In this document: positions 1 to 8,320 of the stretch, one piece after another | Layout of the letters: each line of letters begins with the position of its first letter | Position numbering within the stretch: the first letter of the stretch is position 1 | From: Lachnospiraceae bacterium UBA4316 | GTDB lineage: Bacteria; Bacillota; Clostridia; Lachnospirales; Lachnospiraceae | DNA length: 17,770 nucleotides | Assembly: GCA_002394535.1 (NCBI GenBank) | Contig: DGUG01000059.1 | Coordinates: forward strand, 1 to 17,770 | Direction: 5' to 3' | The notes under the pieces: model-generated | What the model saw: the letters and a program-made list of their open reading frames with translations, nothing else | The model's database searches: none | What the model was told of the DNA's origin: nothing | Translations under genes and position numbers: made by a program

Positions 1-339
1 GGCTGCACACTTGAGGTTGACGGAATCGGATACTTCCCCGATGCACCGACAGAACGTGGCGTAAAGCATATACGGGAACTGATCAGGGCAAAGATTGCCG
101 GATATCATGCAATACTTGCCTTTGTGATACAGATGGATGGCGTAACCGAGGTCCGACCAAATATCGGAACGCATCCTGAGTTCGGAGAGGCTATGGATGA
201 TGCAATAAAAGCAGGGGTTGAGATACTGTTTCTTACCTGCCATGTGGAGCCGGATAAGCTGGCTCTATTGACTGACACGGTGACGCCGAAAGAAGGACAA
301 AAATACTCGCTGATAAGATTGACACAACAAAAATACTAA
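1..339 (+). CDS. sfsA: SfsA family protein (sugar fermentation stimulation protein homologue), 5'-truncated
   Basis: The open frame runs in from the left edge of the window and ends at TAA 337-339, giving the last 112 residues. The sequence has the SfsA C-terminal signature: FPDAPTERGVKHIREL near the edge, then FVIQMDGV, then the RPNIGTHPEFGEAMDDAIKAGVE stretch with its conserved Pro-N and HPEFG. SfsA homologues are roughly 230 residues, so about half is missing on the left. Biochemically the family is poorly defined; it has a nuclease-like fold and was named after E. coli sugar fermentation phenotypes, so I would not assign a reaction. An internal ATG at 124 is not the start, because conserved SfsA sequence lies upstream in the same frame. 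It is separated from the next gene by 226 bases containing a likely promoter, so it probably belongs to a different transcription unit. Confidence 0.88.
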   Translation, partial: GCTLEVDGIGYFPDAPTERGVKHIRELIRAKIAGYHAILAFVIQMDGVTEVRPNIGTHPEFGEAMDDAIKAGVEILFLTCHVEPDKLALLTDTVTPKEGQKYSLIRLTQQKY

Positions 340-455
340 TTGGCGGTGCTGTTTATAGCAGGAATCTGTTATGGCGGGTATATGTATCTGAACTACCTAT
401 GGAGGGTTATGCATTTGACCTGATATTCATGTGCGAGTCTTACGAAGCGTAATTC

Positions 456-487
456 TTCATGTCTATCGCATTCTATGATACTATAAT
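456..487 (+). promoter_or_regulatory. Putative sigma-A promoter for the signalling operon
   Basis: A perfect TATAAT lies at 482-487. The -35 region is poor (TTCATG at 456-461 with a long spacer, or ATGTCT at 459-464 with 17 bases), so the promoter may be activator-dependent or only weak. A start near 494 would give a leader of about 70 bases before the ATG at 566, which has a strong AGGAGAAGG ribosome binding site at 554-562. I looked through 340-565 for a cyclic di-GMP riboswitch of the GEMM type and saw no match. There is also no clear terminator hairpin after sfsA in this stretch. Confidence 0.4.
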
Positions 488-565
488 ACACAAATGAAGA
501 AATAGTTGGAGGAAAAAGGCTAAAGACGCATACAGTACCATGCGAATTATAAGAGGAGAAGGTAT

Positions 566-2935
566 ATGGCTTCATGGATCATTATTGTCGATGACGATGT
601 GACAAATCTGAAAATGGCGGGTCAGATTCTGTCCAAGAACAATATGCGTGCTACAGCCCTTCGTTCGGGCAGCAGCCTGCTTGATTATGTGAAGGATAAA
701 GGTGCACCCGACCTTATTCTTCTTGATATTAATATGCCTCAAATGGACGGATTTGAGACATACGATAAGTATCGCAAACTTGAGAGGGAACTTGGAATTC
801 CCGAGACTCCCATAGTTTTTTTGACAGCCGATGAGGATAATGCCAATGAAAGCAAGGGATTTGAGATCGGAGTATCGGATTATGTCAGGAAGCCGTTTGA
901 CCCGGAAGTCCTGGTAAGACGAGTCAATAAAATACTGAATACCCGCGGTAAAATGCTCAAGTTCGAAGAAGAGGCAACGATCGACAAACTCACCGGATTC
1001 TACAACAAGTACAATGCAAACGAACGCATATCGCAACTGTGCATTGACCATCTTGGAACACTGATGATCATTGATCTTGATTCGTTTAAGCTTGTTAACG
1101 ATATATACGGGCATGACATGGGTGATCGCGTCCTTGCTTCTTTTGCCGGAATCGTGAAGAACAATATGCCTTTCCATTCGGTTTTTGGAAGGATCGGGGG
1201 AGATGAATTCCTTGTATTTGCCGATGGCATGAAGGACGAGAAAGATATAAGTAAGTTCTCGGATGCCGTCAATATGACGCTTATTAATGAAGCACGCGAT
1301 ATTATGGGGCCTGATATGAGCATTCCTCTCGGAGCCTCCATAGGTGCCATTTTTGTCCCGGAGCAGGGAACTGATTTTAACGAGCTTTTCAGATTGTGTG
1401 ACAGAGCCCTTTATTCGATCAAGAATAACGGCAAGCATGGCTATTCGCTCTACAAGGGTAACGATTACGAGAATGATCTGCCGAGCGACATCAATCTTTC
1501 CATGATGACCACTATACTCGAGGAGAGAAACATTCCGCAAAATGCAATGTGGATGGGTAAGGAGGCATTCGGAAACGTATACCGTTACATGATAAGGTAC
1601 ATGGACAGGTACCGGGGCACCGCGTACAAAATGCTTTTTACGGCCAAATTCATTCCCAAGGATGTGTCCGAACCGGAAAAAGAAAAGATCATGATGAGTT
1701 TGCGTTCACTGTTGCAGGAGTCATTAAGAAACAGCGATATCATGATGCAGATAGGGTACAACCATTTCTTCCTGCTGCTCCCGGAGATAAGTGATTATAA
1801 TGTAGGTCGCGTTACCGAACGTGTTATGGAATCGTGGAAGAAGAATAAATACAGTGGTCTTGTAGAACTATCGGTTGAAACCGGAAGCACCGATTCGGAA
1901 ATGCATACATCACTCATCGGAAACAGTGAGGATGAAAATCATATCGTTATCGCCTGCGATGATCCCGCGGACCTTGATTTTATGCGCAATGCTCTTATTG
2001 CAAAGGGCCTTGACGTAAAGGGATGCAATTCGGGAGAGGAACTTCTTGAACACCTTGGGGATAACAGACCGAATCTGATAATGATAAAGGCCGATATGGC
2101 AGGAATGAACGGAATTGATACGGTAATCAGGATCAGGAGACAGGGAGGGGCGCTTCGCAAGATTCCCGTAGTTTTCATAGCATCTGATGATCTTGTTATC
2201 GAAGAGAGGTGCCTCGAACTTGGAGCCGTTGATTTTATCAAACTTCCCATTTCGCAGGAAAAACTGTTCCTTCGAATAAACAACCTGTTGTCTCTTACAC
2301 TTCTTAAAGATCATATGGAGCAGGAGGTAGAGAAGAAGACCGAGGAGAATGAGCAGCTCGGCATGCACATCATTAAAGCGCTTGCATTTGCCATTGACGC
2401 CAAGGACCGTTATACAAACGGTCATTCCAGCCGCGTTGCGGAGTATGCAAAAGAGATAGCCGCAAGATGCGGATATGATGAAAAGGGCCAGAATGATATA
2501 TACATGATAGGGCTCCTTCACGATGTAGGCAAGATCGGAGTTCCGGATGCGATAATCAACAAGAAAGAACGCCTGACGGATGAAGAATACGATGTGATCA
2601 AGAAGCACCCCGTCATCGGAAAACAGATACTAGAGACGATAAAGGAAATGCCCAATCTCTCAAGCGGAGCCAGATGGCATCATGAAAGGTTTGACGGAAA
2701 GGGATATCCGGATGGGCTTGCAGGAGAAGATATTCCGGAAGTTGCAAGGATAATTGCTGTTGCGGATGCTTATGATGCGATGACAAGTAAGAGAAGTTAC
2801 AGAGATACTCTTCCGCAGGACAAAGTCAGGGAAGAACTTATAAGCTGTTCGGGTACACAGTTTGACCCGAGATTTGCACAGGTTATGGTAGAACTTATTG
2901 ACGAGGACAAGGATTATCAAATGAGGGAACTGTAA
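566..2935 (+). CDS. Response regulator with GGDEF and HD-GYP output domains (cyclic di-GMP turnover)
   Basis: This 789-residue soluble protein has five modules. REC1 spans about residues 4-125, with the acidic pocket D9/D10, phosphoacceptor D54 (LILLDINMP), T87 and K109. A GGDEF domain spans about 133-296, with DLDSFK and an intact GGDEF at 211-215; the usual upstream RxxD inhibitory site is not visible. A second GGDEF-like fold at about 330-440 has GYNHF (397-401) in place of the motif, so it is degenerate. REC2 spans about 459-575 and has lysine 508 where the phosphoacceptor Asp should be. A helical linker leads to an HD-GYP domain at about 595-785 with HD 652-653, HHER 705-708 and GYP 713-715 complete. 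Known biochemistry of these families predicts diguanylate cyclase and cyclic di-GMP phosphodiesterase activities controlled by phosphorylation of D54. The start at 566 has a strong ribosome binding site (554-562). The next gene begins on the base after its stop. Which of the two enzymatic activities dominates cannot be told from sequence. Confidence 0.93.
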   Translation: MASWIIIVDDDVTNLKMAGQILSKNNMRATALRSGSSLLDYVKDKGAPDLILLDINMPQMDGFETYDKYRKLERELGIPETPIVFLTADEDNANESKGFEIGVSDYVRKPFDPEVLVRRVNKILNTRGKMLKFEEEATIDKLTGFYNKYNANERISQLCIDHLGTLMIIDLDSFKLVNDIYGHDMGDRVLASFAGIVKNNMPFHSVFGRIGGDEFLVFADGMKDEKDISKFSDAVNMTLINEARDIMGPDMSIPLGASIGAIFVPEQGTDFNELFRLCDRALYSIKNNGKHGYSLYKGNDYENDLPSDINLSMMTTILEERNIPQNAMWMGKEAFGNVYRYMIRYMDRYRGTAYKMLFTAKFIPKDVSEPEKEKIMMSLRSLLQESLRNSDIMMQIGYNHFFLLLPEISDYNVGRVTERVMESWKKNKYSGLVELSVETGSTDSEMHTSLIGNSEDENHIVIACDDPADLDFMRNALIAKGLDVKGCNSGEELLEHLGDNRPNLIMIKADMAGMNGIDTVIRIRRQGGALRKIPVVFIASDDLVIEERCLELGAVDFIKLPISQEKLFLRINNLLSLTLLKDHMEQEVEKKTEENEQLGMHIIKALAFAIDAKDRYTNGHSSRVAEYAKEIAARCGYDEKGQNDIYMIGLLHDVGKIGVPDAIINKKERLTDEEYDVIKKHPVIGKQILETIKEMPNLSSGARWHHERFDGKGYPDGLAGEDIPEVARIIAVADAYDAMTSKRSYRDTLPQDKVREELISCSGTQFDPRFAQVMVELIDEDKDYQMREL

Positions 2936-5455
2936 GTGGATAAAAACAACGACGAACTGTTTATATCATCACATCTGATGATGCTGCTCACATACACGAT
3001 TTTCTCAGTAATTCTGGTTGCTGAGATTTTTGTGATGGATTGGGAAAAATGGATGACATTTCTCATATTGGGAGGTGTGCTCCTGTCGTGGTATATTTAT
3101 TTTTCCAATATAGGGAGCGGACGGATGCGCCTGTGGGTGTGCTCTCTTCTTATGATGGCCACTTTCTTTTATTACGGAACTCACGATACTAGTACCTTCG
3201 ATCTTGCCGTCGTGATCTGCGTTGTGATGTTCCTGTATACGATGACGGGCATCCATTCGCTTGTCACTTTGTGCCAGTTCACGTATTACATAACCATGGC
3301 ATACGAAATAATCAACCTTGCAGCGGGCGGGATGAAGTTTGATTCGCTTACGTTAACAAGGACACTTCTGCATGTAGCGGTCGTGACAATGACTGCGTGG
3401 ATCTCCAGAACAATAATCAACAAGTGGCAGGAAGTCTTGGGACACTCTAAGGAAGAGATAACCAAGCTCAACGAGTCAACGGGAAGGCTGAATGATTTTA
3501 TCGCCAACGTATCGCATGAGATCAGAACCCCGATCAATACAATACTGGGCCTTTGCAATATCGAAATAAGTAAGGAGACGGACAGGGACAGAAAAAACGA
3601 TCTTGTCGCGATAGAGGAGGCCGGGAAGAGAATCGGAGAGCAGATAAGCAATATTCTTGATTTTTCGGAGATAGACAGGAACGATGTCGCTGTAAATTAT
3701 GAAGACTATATGCTCTCTTCCGTATTTAACGATCTTGTAAGTGAGATAGAACCGCACAGGAAGAAAAACATAGAACTTGTCATAGATGTTGAACCTTCCA
3801 TACCTTCGGTAATGAACACCGACGTTGATAAACTCAAAAAGATATTATGGCATCTTATTATAAACGGGATTAAGTTTACCAATGAAGGCGGCGTGTACGT
3901 TCATGTGTCATCGGTTTCCCAAGTGTACGGTATCAATCTGATCATCGAGGTTAAGGATACCGGCATAGGCATGGACGAACATCAGCTTGAGATGATATAC
4001 GACGATTTCTATAAAGCGGATTCGGGAAGAGACAGGACGACCGGCGGCCTGGGGCTTGGAATGATGATCGTTCACGGATTTGTAAAATCACTTGGCGGCT
4101 TTATGATCATAGAGAGCAGTATCGGAGGGGGCACATCGGTAAGAGTAAGCATACCGAACCGTATTATCGATCCCAATCCGTGCATGTCGATTAAGGACAG
4201 GGAGTCCATCAGCCTGGGGGCATATCTTCATTTTGAAAAATACCCCAATCCTCATGTACGCGAATTCTACGATTCAATGGTCAGAAATATAGTTACGGGT
4301 CTGAAGGTTTCGATGCACAGAGTCGATAACTTAGATTCATTGCGGGCCCTGGTGGATAACAAGAAGCTCACACACCTGTTTGCAGGCCCGGAAGAATACA
4401 ACAGTGCGGTCGAATATATGGAATCACTTGCATCGGATGTTCTTGTAACTGTTGTTGCAAATCCCGAGGAACTTAACAGACCTACAGCTTCTAAAGTGCG
4501 TGTGATGCCCAAACCTTTTTACTGTTTTCCTGTAGTGGGTATTCTTAACAGCAAGCCGGGAGATGATGTTTTTGAGGAGGGTGCCGTATCCTTCACTGGT
4601 GCCAGAGCACTTATCGTTGATGATGAGCCGATGAACCTTATCGTGTCATCGGGAATGCTTCGCAGATACGGAATGATCGTTACAACGTGCGAGTCCGGAC
4701 AGGGGGCAATCGATCTGTGCCGCCAGAATGAGTACGATGTAATCTTTATGGATCATATGATGCCGGTTATGGACGGTGTGGAAGCAATGAGGAGGATCAG
4801 AAGTGAGCAGACAAGATCCAAAATCATTACTCCGGTGATTGCTTTTACCGCTAATGCGGTAAGCTCTGCCCGGGAAATGTTCCGACAGGCCGGGTTCGAT
4901 GGCTTTGTAGCAAAACCGGTGGATATGGTTGAACTTGAAAGAGTATTAAAACGTGTCCTTCCACCTGCACTTGTCGTAGCAAACAGTAATCAGCCGCCTA
5001 AAGAGGATCATTCCGGTATTGCGCCGGATGATATATTTGACAGACTCAAGGCTATCGGTGTGGATACTGATACCGGCATGTATTACAGTCAGAATGATGC
5101 GGAGTTTTACAAGACTCTTCTTAATCAGTATGCCCAAGAATCTACGGCCAAAAAGAAAACTATGGAGGAGTCGCTTGCTTTGGGTAACCTTGGTGATTAT
5201 GCAATTCAGGTTCATTCCATCAAGAGCACATCCAAGATGATAGGCGAGATGAATCTGTCAGAGATGGCAAAGGAACTCGAAGAAGCGGCCAAGAGAGGTG
5301 ACAGAGCCTTTGTAGATAAATCACACGATGCCATGCTTGCGGTGTATGAGAGGCTCCTGGATGCCATAGATCCCGATAGAGCAGCTTCCAAAGTAAAAGA
5401 GGATACTTCCGATTTTGACGAGATTCTCGAATTTGAACCGGAAGGGGGTGCGTGA
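2936..5455 (+). CDS. Six-TM hybrid sensor histidine kinase with pseudo-receiver, receiver and Hpt domains
   Basis: This 839-residue protein starts at GTG 2936, the base after the previous stop codon, with GAGGGA at 2923-2928 as ribosome binding site; the two genes are surely cotranscribed. About six hydrophobic segments fill residues 15-160 with almost no extracellular loop, so any signal is sensed in or at the membrane. HisKA carries H194 (NVSHEIRTP). HATPase_c has N310 in the N box, DTGIG at 341-345 and a GLGLG loop. Residues about 425-540 resemble a receiver without its acidic pocket or phosphoacceptor (a pseudo-receiver keeping a KPF near 526). A full receiver spans about 556-675 with D562/D563, D606 (MDHMMP) and K660. 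An Hpt domain spans about 705-812 with H760 (VHSIKSTS). The predicted relay is H194 to D606 to H760, which could then feed REC1 of the upstream GGDEF/HD-GYP protein. The last 25 residues form an acidic tail. The signal is unknown. Confidence 0.92.
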   Translation: MDKNNDELFISSHLMMLLTYTIFSVILVAEIFVMDWEKWMTFLILGGVLLSWYIYFSNIGSGRMRLWVCSLLMMATFFYYGTHDTSTFDLAVVICVVMFLYTMTGIHSLVTLCQFTYYITMAYEIINLAAGGMKFDSLTLTRTLLHVAVVTMTAWISRTIINKWQEVLGHSKEEITKLNESTGRLNDFIANVSHEIRTPINTILGLCNIEISKETDRDRKNDLVAIEEAGKRIGEQISNILDFSEIDRNDVAVNYEDYMLSSVFNDLVSEIEPHRKKNIELVIDVEPSIPSVMNTDVDKLKKILWHLIINGIKFTNEGGVYVHVSSVSQVYGINLIIEVKDTGIGMDEHQLEMIYDDFYKADSGRDRTTGGLGLGMMIVHGFVKSLGGFMIIESSIGGGTSVRVSIPNRIIDPNPCMSIKDRESISLGAYLHFEKYPNPHVREFYDSMVRNIVTGLKVSMHRVDNLDSLRALVDNKKLTHLFAGPEEYNSAVEYMESLASDVLVTVVANPEELNRPTASKVRVMPKPFYCFPVVGILNSKPGDDVFEEGAVSFTGARALIVDDEPMNLIVSSGMLRRYGMIVTTCESGQGAIDLCRQNEYDVIFMDHMMPVMDGVEAMRRIRSEQTRSKIITPVIAFTANAVSSAREMFRQAGFDGFVAKPVDMVELERVLKRVLPPALVVANSNQPPKEDHSGIAPDDIFDRLKAIGVDTDTGMYYSQNDAEFYKTLLNQYAQESTAKKKTMEESLALGNLGDYAIQVHSIKSTSKMIGEMNLSEMAKELEEAAKRGDRAFVDKSHDAMLAVYERLLDAIDPDRAASKVKEDTSDFDEILEFEPEGGA

Positions 5456-5457
5456 TC

Positions 5458-8202
5458 ATGAAATTGTCTTTTTCTTCTTTTTTCCGGTTCCTGTTTCACG
5501 AGAGGGGCACATATGAGAATGAGGATCTGATCTATAAGGCTATTTACGGGGAAACATTCAGCAAGATGCGTTTTGCCGTGGCAATGGGTGCTCTTGTTCA
5601 GGTTGTTCTGTTTGTTCTAAGTCTCTTACCGGCACGCGATTACGGCAATCTCATTGCATATTACAGGCTGATGTATATAGGATTGTTTGTCCTTATGGTG
5701 ATATCGCAAAGCATCCTGATGTATGTTAAGAAAGATTATGAAGGACGACTCGGGAAACTCATCTGGATATCTCCGATAGTGTCACTTCTTATTATAACGG
5801 GCGGCATGTGTGCGGCCTGTCTTGATGCATTTGCGTGTGGTTTTGCCAATCCCGTTATGTATATGACGGTTATTCTTGTAATTCCTCTTTGCGTTTATAT
5901 GCATCCGATGGTTTTTATTCTTATTTCACTGTTCACGGATTCCGTAATGCTGATCTTATACGACAGGATCAGAAGAGTTCTGACTATGCCATCGGCTCCG
6001 ACGGATGAAGTGACTCTTTATCTTGTCGCGGAACTTGTTATAGGACTTCTGATCCTTTTCCTGCAGTTCTCATACAGAGAAAACAATATAAGTAACGAGA
6101 AACAGAAGAGGGAGATCAGTGAACTCAATAATGCCCAGAACAGGTTTTTCTCGAGTATGAGTCATGAGATCAGAACTCCCATCAATACGATAATCGGACT
6201 AAATGAAATGATACTTCGTGAGCGCGTAAGTGATGAGGTTGCCGAAAATGCGACCAATATACGTGCCGCCAGTAATCTGCTTCTTCATTTGATAAATGAC
6301 ATTCTGGATATGTCCAAGATAACCCTCGGGCAGATGAAGATCACACCGGTTAACTACAGGCCCGGAGACATGCTGTCTGATATAGTCGGAATGCTATGGC
6401 TCAGGTCCAAAGAAAAAGGACTTGATTTTCATGTTGAGGTATCACCCGACATTCCGTCCGAACTGTACGGGGATGAAGTACGTATCAAGCAGATACTGAT
6501 AAATGTCCTTAATAATGCCATCAAGTATACAAAGAAAGGTTCCGTAACGCTGACAATGCAATGCAGCGGTATAAAAGACGGTATAGCCGATATAGTGTAT
6601 TCAGTGAAGGATACCGGAATGGGAATCAGAAAAGAGAGTATGCCATACCTGTTCACTGCGTTCAAACGTGTAGATGAAGTCAAAAACCGTTACATTGAAG
6701 GAACGGGGCTGGGATTGTCGATAGTTAAACAGCTTACCGAACTGATGGGTGGGACAGTTTCCGTCAACAGTGTTTATACCCAGGGGTCTACATTTATTAT
6801 TACAATTCCCCAAACCGTAAATGATTACAGTGAGATAGGAAATATCAATCTTGAAGAAAAACACAGGGTAAATACTTCCGGCTCCTACAGATGTCTTCTT
6901 GAGGCACCGAAAGCAAAAATCCTGGTTGTGGATGATAACGAGTCCAATCTGCTTGTTATGAGAAAACTTCTGCGAGATACAAAAGTTGCTCTTGATACGG
7001 CGGCATCTGGCCGGGAAGCACTTGAACTTACTCTCGAAAAATCATATGATGTGATTTTTATGGATCATATGATGCCTGAAATGGATGGTATTGAGTGCTT
7101 TCACAGGATACAAAGCCAGGTCGGAGGAGCCTCAAAAGATTCTAAGGTGGTGGCACTTACGGCCAATGCCGGAAGTGAAATGAAAAAGATATATGCGGGT
7201 GAAGGATTCGACGGATATATAGTAAAGCCAGTAAATGCAGGGGAACTTGAGAATGAACTGATCAGGCTTCTTCCCAAAGAACTCGTTACGCTGACAAAAA
7301 GTGATGATGATATAATAGCAAACAGTATGTCATGGCTTGATGCTTCAACACGCAAGAAGAATCTGGCTGTTACGACCGAAAGTGTTGCTGACTTACCGGG
7401 GGCTCTTTTGGACAAATACTCAATTGAGGTAATCCCTCATAAAGTTGAGACTGAAAACGGAATCTTTGCGGATGGTTTGGAAATTGATTCGGACGGTCTT
7501 ATGGACTATATGACCGAAAATCATGTGATCAAGACGCATTCCCCTTCGGTGGCGGACCATGAAGATTTCTTTGCCAAGGCACTCGCAGGTGCCAATAATG
7601 TTCTGCATATGTCGATTTCATCACGGGTGGAGCACAGCGGTTACCAATCTGCCGTTGAAGGAGCCGAAACATTTGATAATGTTACTGTGTACGATACGGG
7701 GCATTTATCAAGTGGTCAGGGCCTCTTAACTATTGCTGCATGCCGTATGGCAGCGGAAGGGCTGTCGGTAGCGGAGACGGTGAAGCGGCTTGATTATGTC
7801 AAAAAATGCATATCAACAAGCTTTATTGTTGATAATCTTGATTATCTTGCCAGATCGGGTCAGGTCGGATTCAGGATTGCAGCTATATGCAAGGCTGTCA
7901 TGTTTCGGCCTGTCATCGAAATGAAGAGAGGGAAAATGACACTTTCGAACTTCTTCTTCGGATCGAGGAAGAGAGCCTGGGAGAAGTATATAGAAAAAAC
8001 GCTTGTTTCGGTTTCCGATATAGATAATGAGATACTTTTCATAACATATGTCGGTCTTAATAAAAGTGATCTTGATTTTATCAGGAAAACGGTCGAAAAC
8101 AAAATAGCGTTCGAACACGTTTATTGCCAGAAGGCATCCCCTTCTATTGCTGTAAACTGCGGCCCGGGAACCTTCGGGCTTCTGTTCGCCAATAAATTGT
8201 AG
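5458..8202 (+). CDS. Six-TM hybrid histidine kinase fused to a C-terminal DegV (fatty-acid-binding) domain
   Basis: With the ATG at 5458 this is 914 residues; AGGGGG at 5443-5448 sits 9 bases upstream. An overlapping GTG at 5452 is too close to that site but would add two residues. About six TM segments span residues 39-204, then a coiled linker. HisKA has H236 (MSHEIRTP). HATPase_c has N353, DTGMG and GTGLGLS. The receiver spans about 486-608 with MDHMMP containing D536, and VKP. From about residue 634 to the end comes a full-length DegV domain: TTESVADLP, a THSPS version of the family's TSQPS, SISSRVEHSGYQSA, VDNLDYLARSG, and NCGPGTFG. DegV/FakB proteins bind a fatty acid whose carboxylate is held by the Thr and Ser of those motifs. 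Here the GGRI-type arginine is Gln802 and the histidine before GPG is Asn900, so phosphate-transfer partnering with FakA may be lost. There is no Hpt domain, so phosphate could pass to the Hpt of the previous gene. I infer a lipid-responsive kinase; the domain assignments are seen, the ligand is not. Confidence 0.9.
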   Translation: MKLSFSSFFRFLFHERGTYENEDLIYKAIYGETFSKMRFAVAMGALVQVVLFVLSLLPARDYGNLIAYYRLMYIGLFVLMVISQSILMYVKKDYEGRLGKLIWISPIVSLLIITGGMCAACLDAFACGFANPVMYMTVILVIPLCVYMHPMVFILISLFTDSVMLILYDRIRRVLTMPSAPTDEVTLYLVAELVIGLLILFLQFSYRENNISNEKQKREISELNNAQNRFFSSMSHEIRTPINTIIGLNEMILRERVSDEVAENATNIRAASNLLLHLINDILDMSKITLGQMKITPVNYRPGDMLSDIVGMLWLRSKEKGLDFHVEVSPDIPSELYGDEVRIKQILINVLNNAIKYTKKGSVTLTMQCSGIKDGIADIVYSVKDTGMGIRKESMPYLFTAFKRVDEVKNRYIEGTGLGLSIVKQLTELMGGTVSVNSVYTQGSTFIITIPQTVNDYSEIGNINLEEKHRVNTSGSYRCLLEAPKAKILVVDDNESNLLVMRKLLRDTKVALDTAASGREALELTLEKSYDVIFMDHMMPEMDGIECFHRIQSQVGGASKDSKVVALTANAGSEMKKIYAGEGFDGYIVKPVNAGELENELIRLLPKELVTLTKSDDDIIANSMSWLDASTRKKNLAVTTESVADLPGALLDKYSIEVIPHKVETENGIFADGLEIDSDGLMDYMTENHVIKTHSPSVADHEDFFAKALAGANNVLHMSISSRVEHSGYQSAVEGAETFDNVTVYDTGHLSSGQGLLTIAACRMAAEGLSVAETVKRLDYVKKCISTSFIVDNLDYLARSGQVGFRIAAICKAVMFRPVIEMKRGKMTLSNFFFGSRKRAWEKYIEKTLVSVSDIDNEILFITYVGLNKSDLDFIRKTVENKIAFEHVYCQKASPSIAVNCGPGTFGLLFANKL

Positions 8203-8222
8203 GACATTTTTTTATTTTTCTT

Positions 8223-8248
8223 CGAAACCTTCGTCAGTGTTTTGCGTC
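8223..8248 (+). promoter_or_regulatory. Putative ECF-sigma promoter driving the vWA lipoprotein operon
   Basis: CGAAAC at 8223-8228 and CGTC at 8245-8248 are separated by exactly 16 bases. This matches the GAAAC-N16-CGTC arrangement known for Bacillus SigM/SigW-type ECF sigma factors. The downstream operon encodes an ECF sigma factor as its second gene, so autoregulation is the simplest reading. Transcription would start near 8256 and give a leader of about 65 bases before the ATG at 8321. A TATAAA at 8249-8254 has no convincing sigma-A -35 partner. The stretch 8203-8222 is T-rich without a clear preceding hairpin, so termination of the kinase operon is not obvious. Confidence 0.55.
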
Positions 8249-8320
8249 TATAAAAGTGAAGGCGTCAAAAAGATGCTTCATACAGCGCAAAAAACATAGG
8301 AAAAAACGGAGGAATCGGTT

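Noticed and set aside
340..423. Hydrophobic 27-codon stretch in frame after the sfsA stop (TTG at 340, TGA at 421-423)
   Set aside because: It has no ribosome binding site and no sign of stop-codon readthrough; such a length arises by chance. Conservation in relatives would be needed to revive it.
488..565. Cyclic di-GMP riboswitch in the leader of the signalling operon
   Set aside because: The leader is too short and lacks the conserved GEMM-I/II core sequences.
540..602. 20-codon open frame (ATG 540) overlapping the start of the first signalling gene
   Set aside because: No ribosome binding site at a suitable distance, and it runs into a strongly supported gene start.
572..1540. Long antisense open frame (322 codons) opposite the GGDEF/HD-GYP gene, and a similar 232-codon one at 1910-2608
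   Set aside because: Both lie wholly opposite conserved domains, have no recognisable family features, and reflect codon composition of the sense strand.
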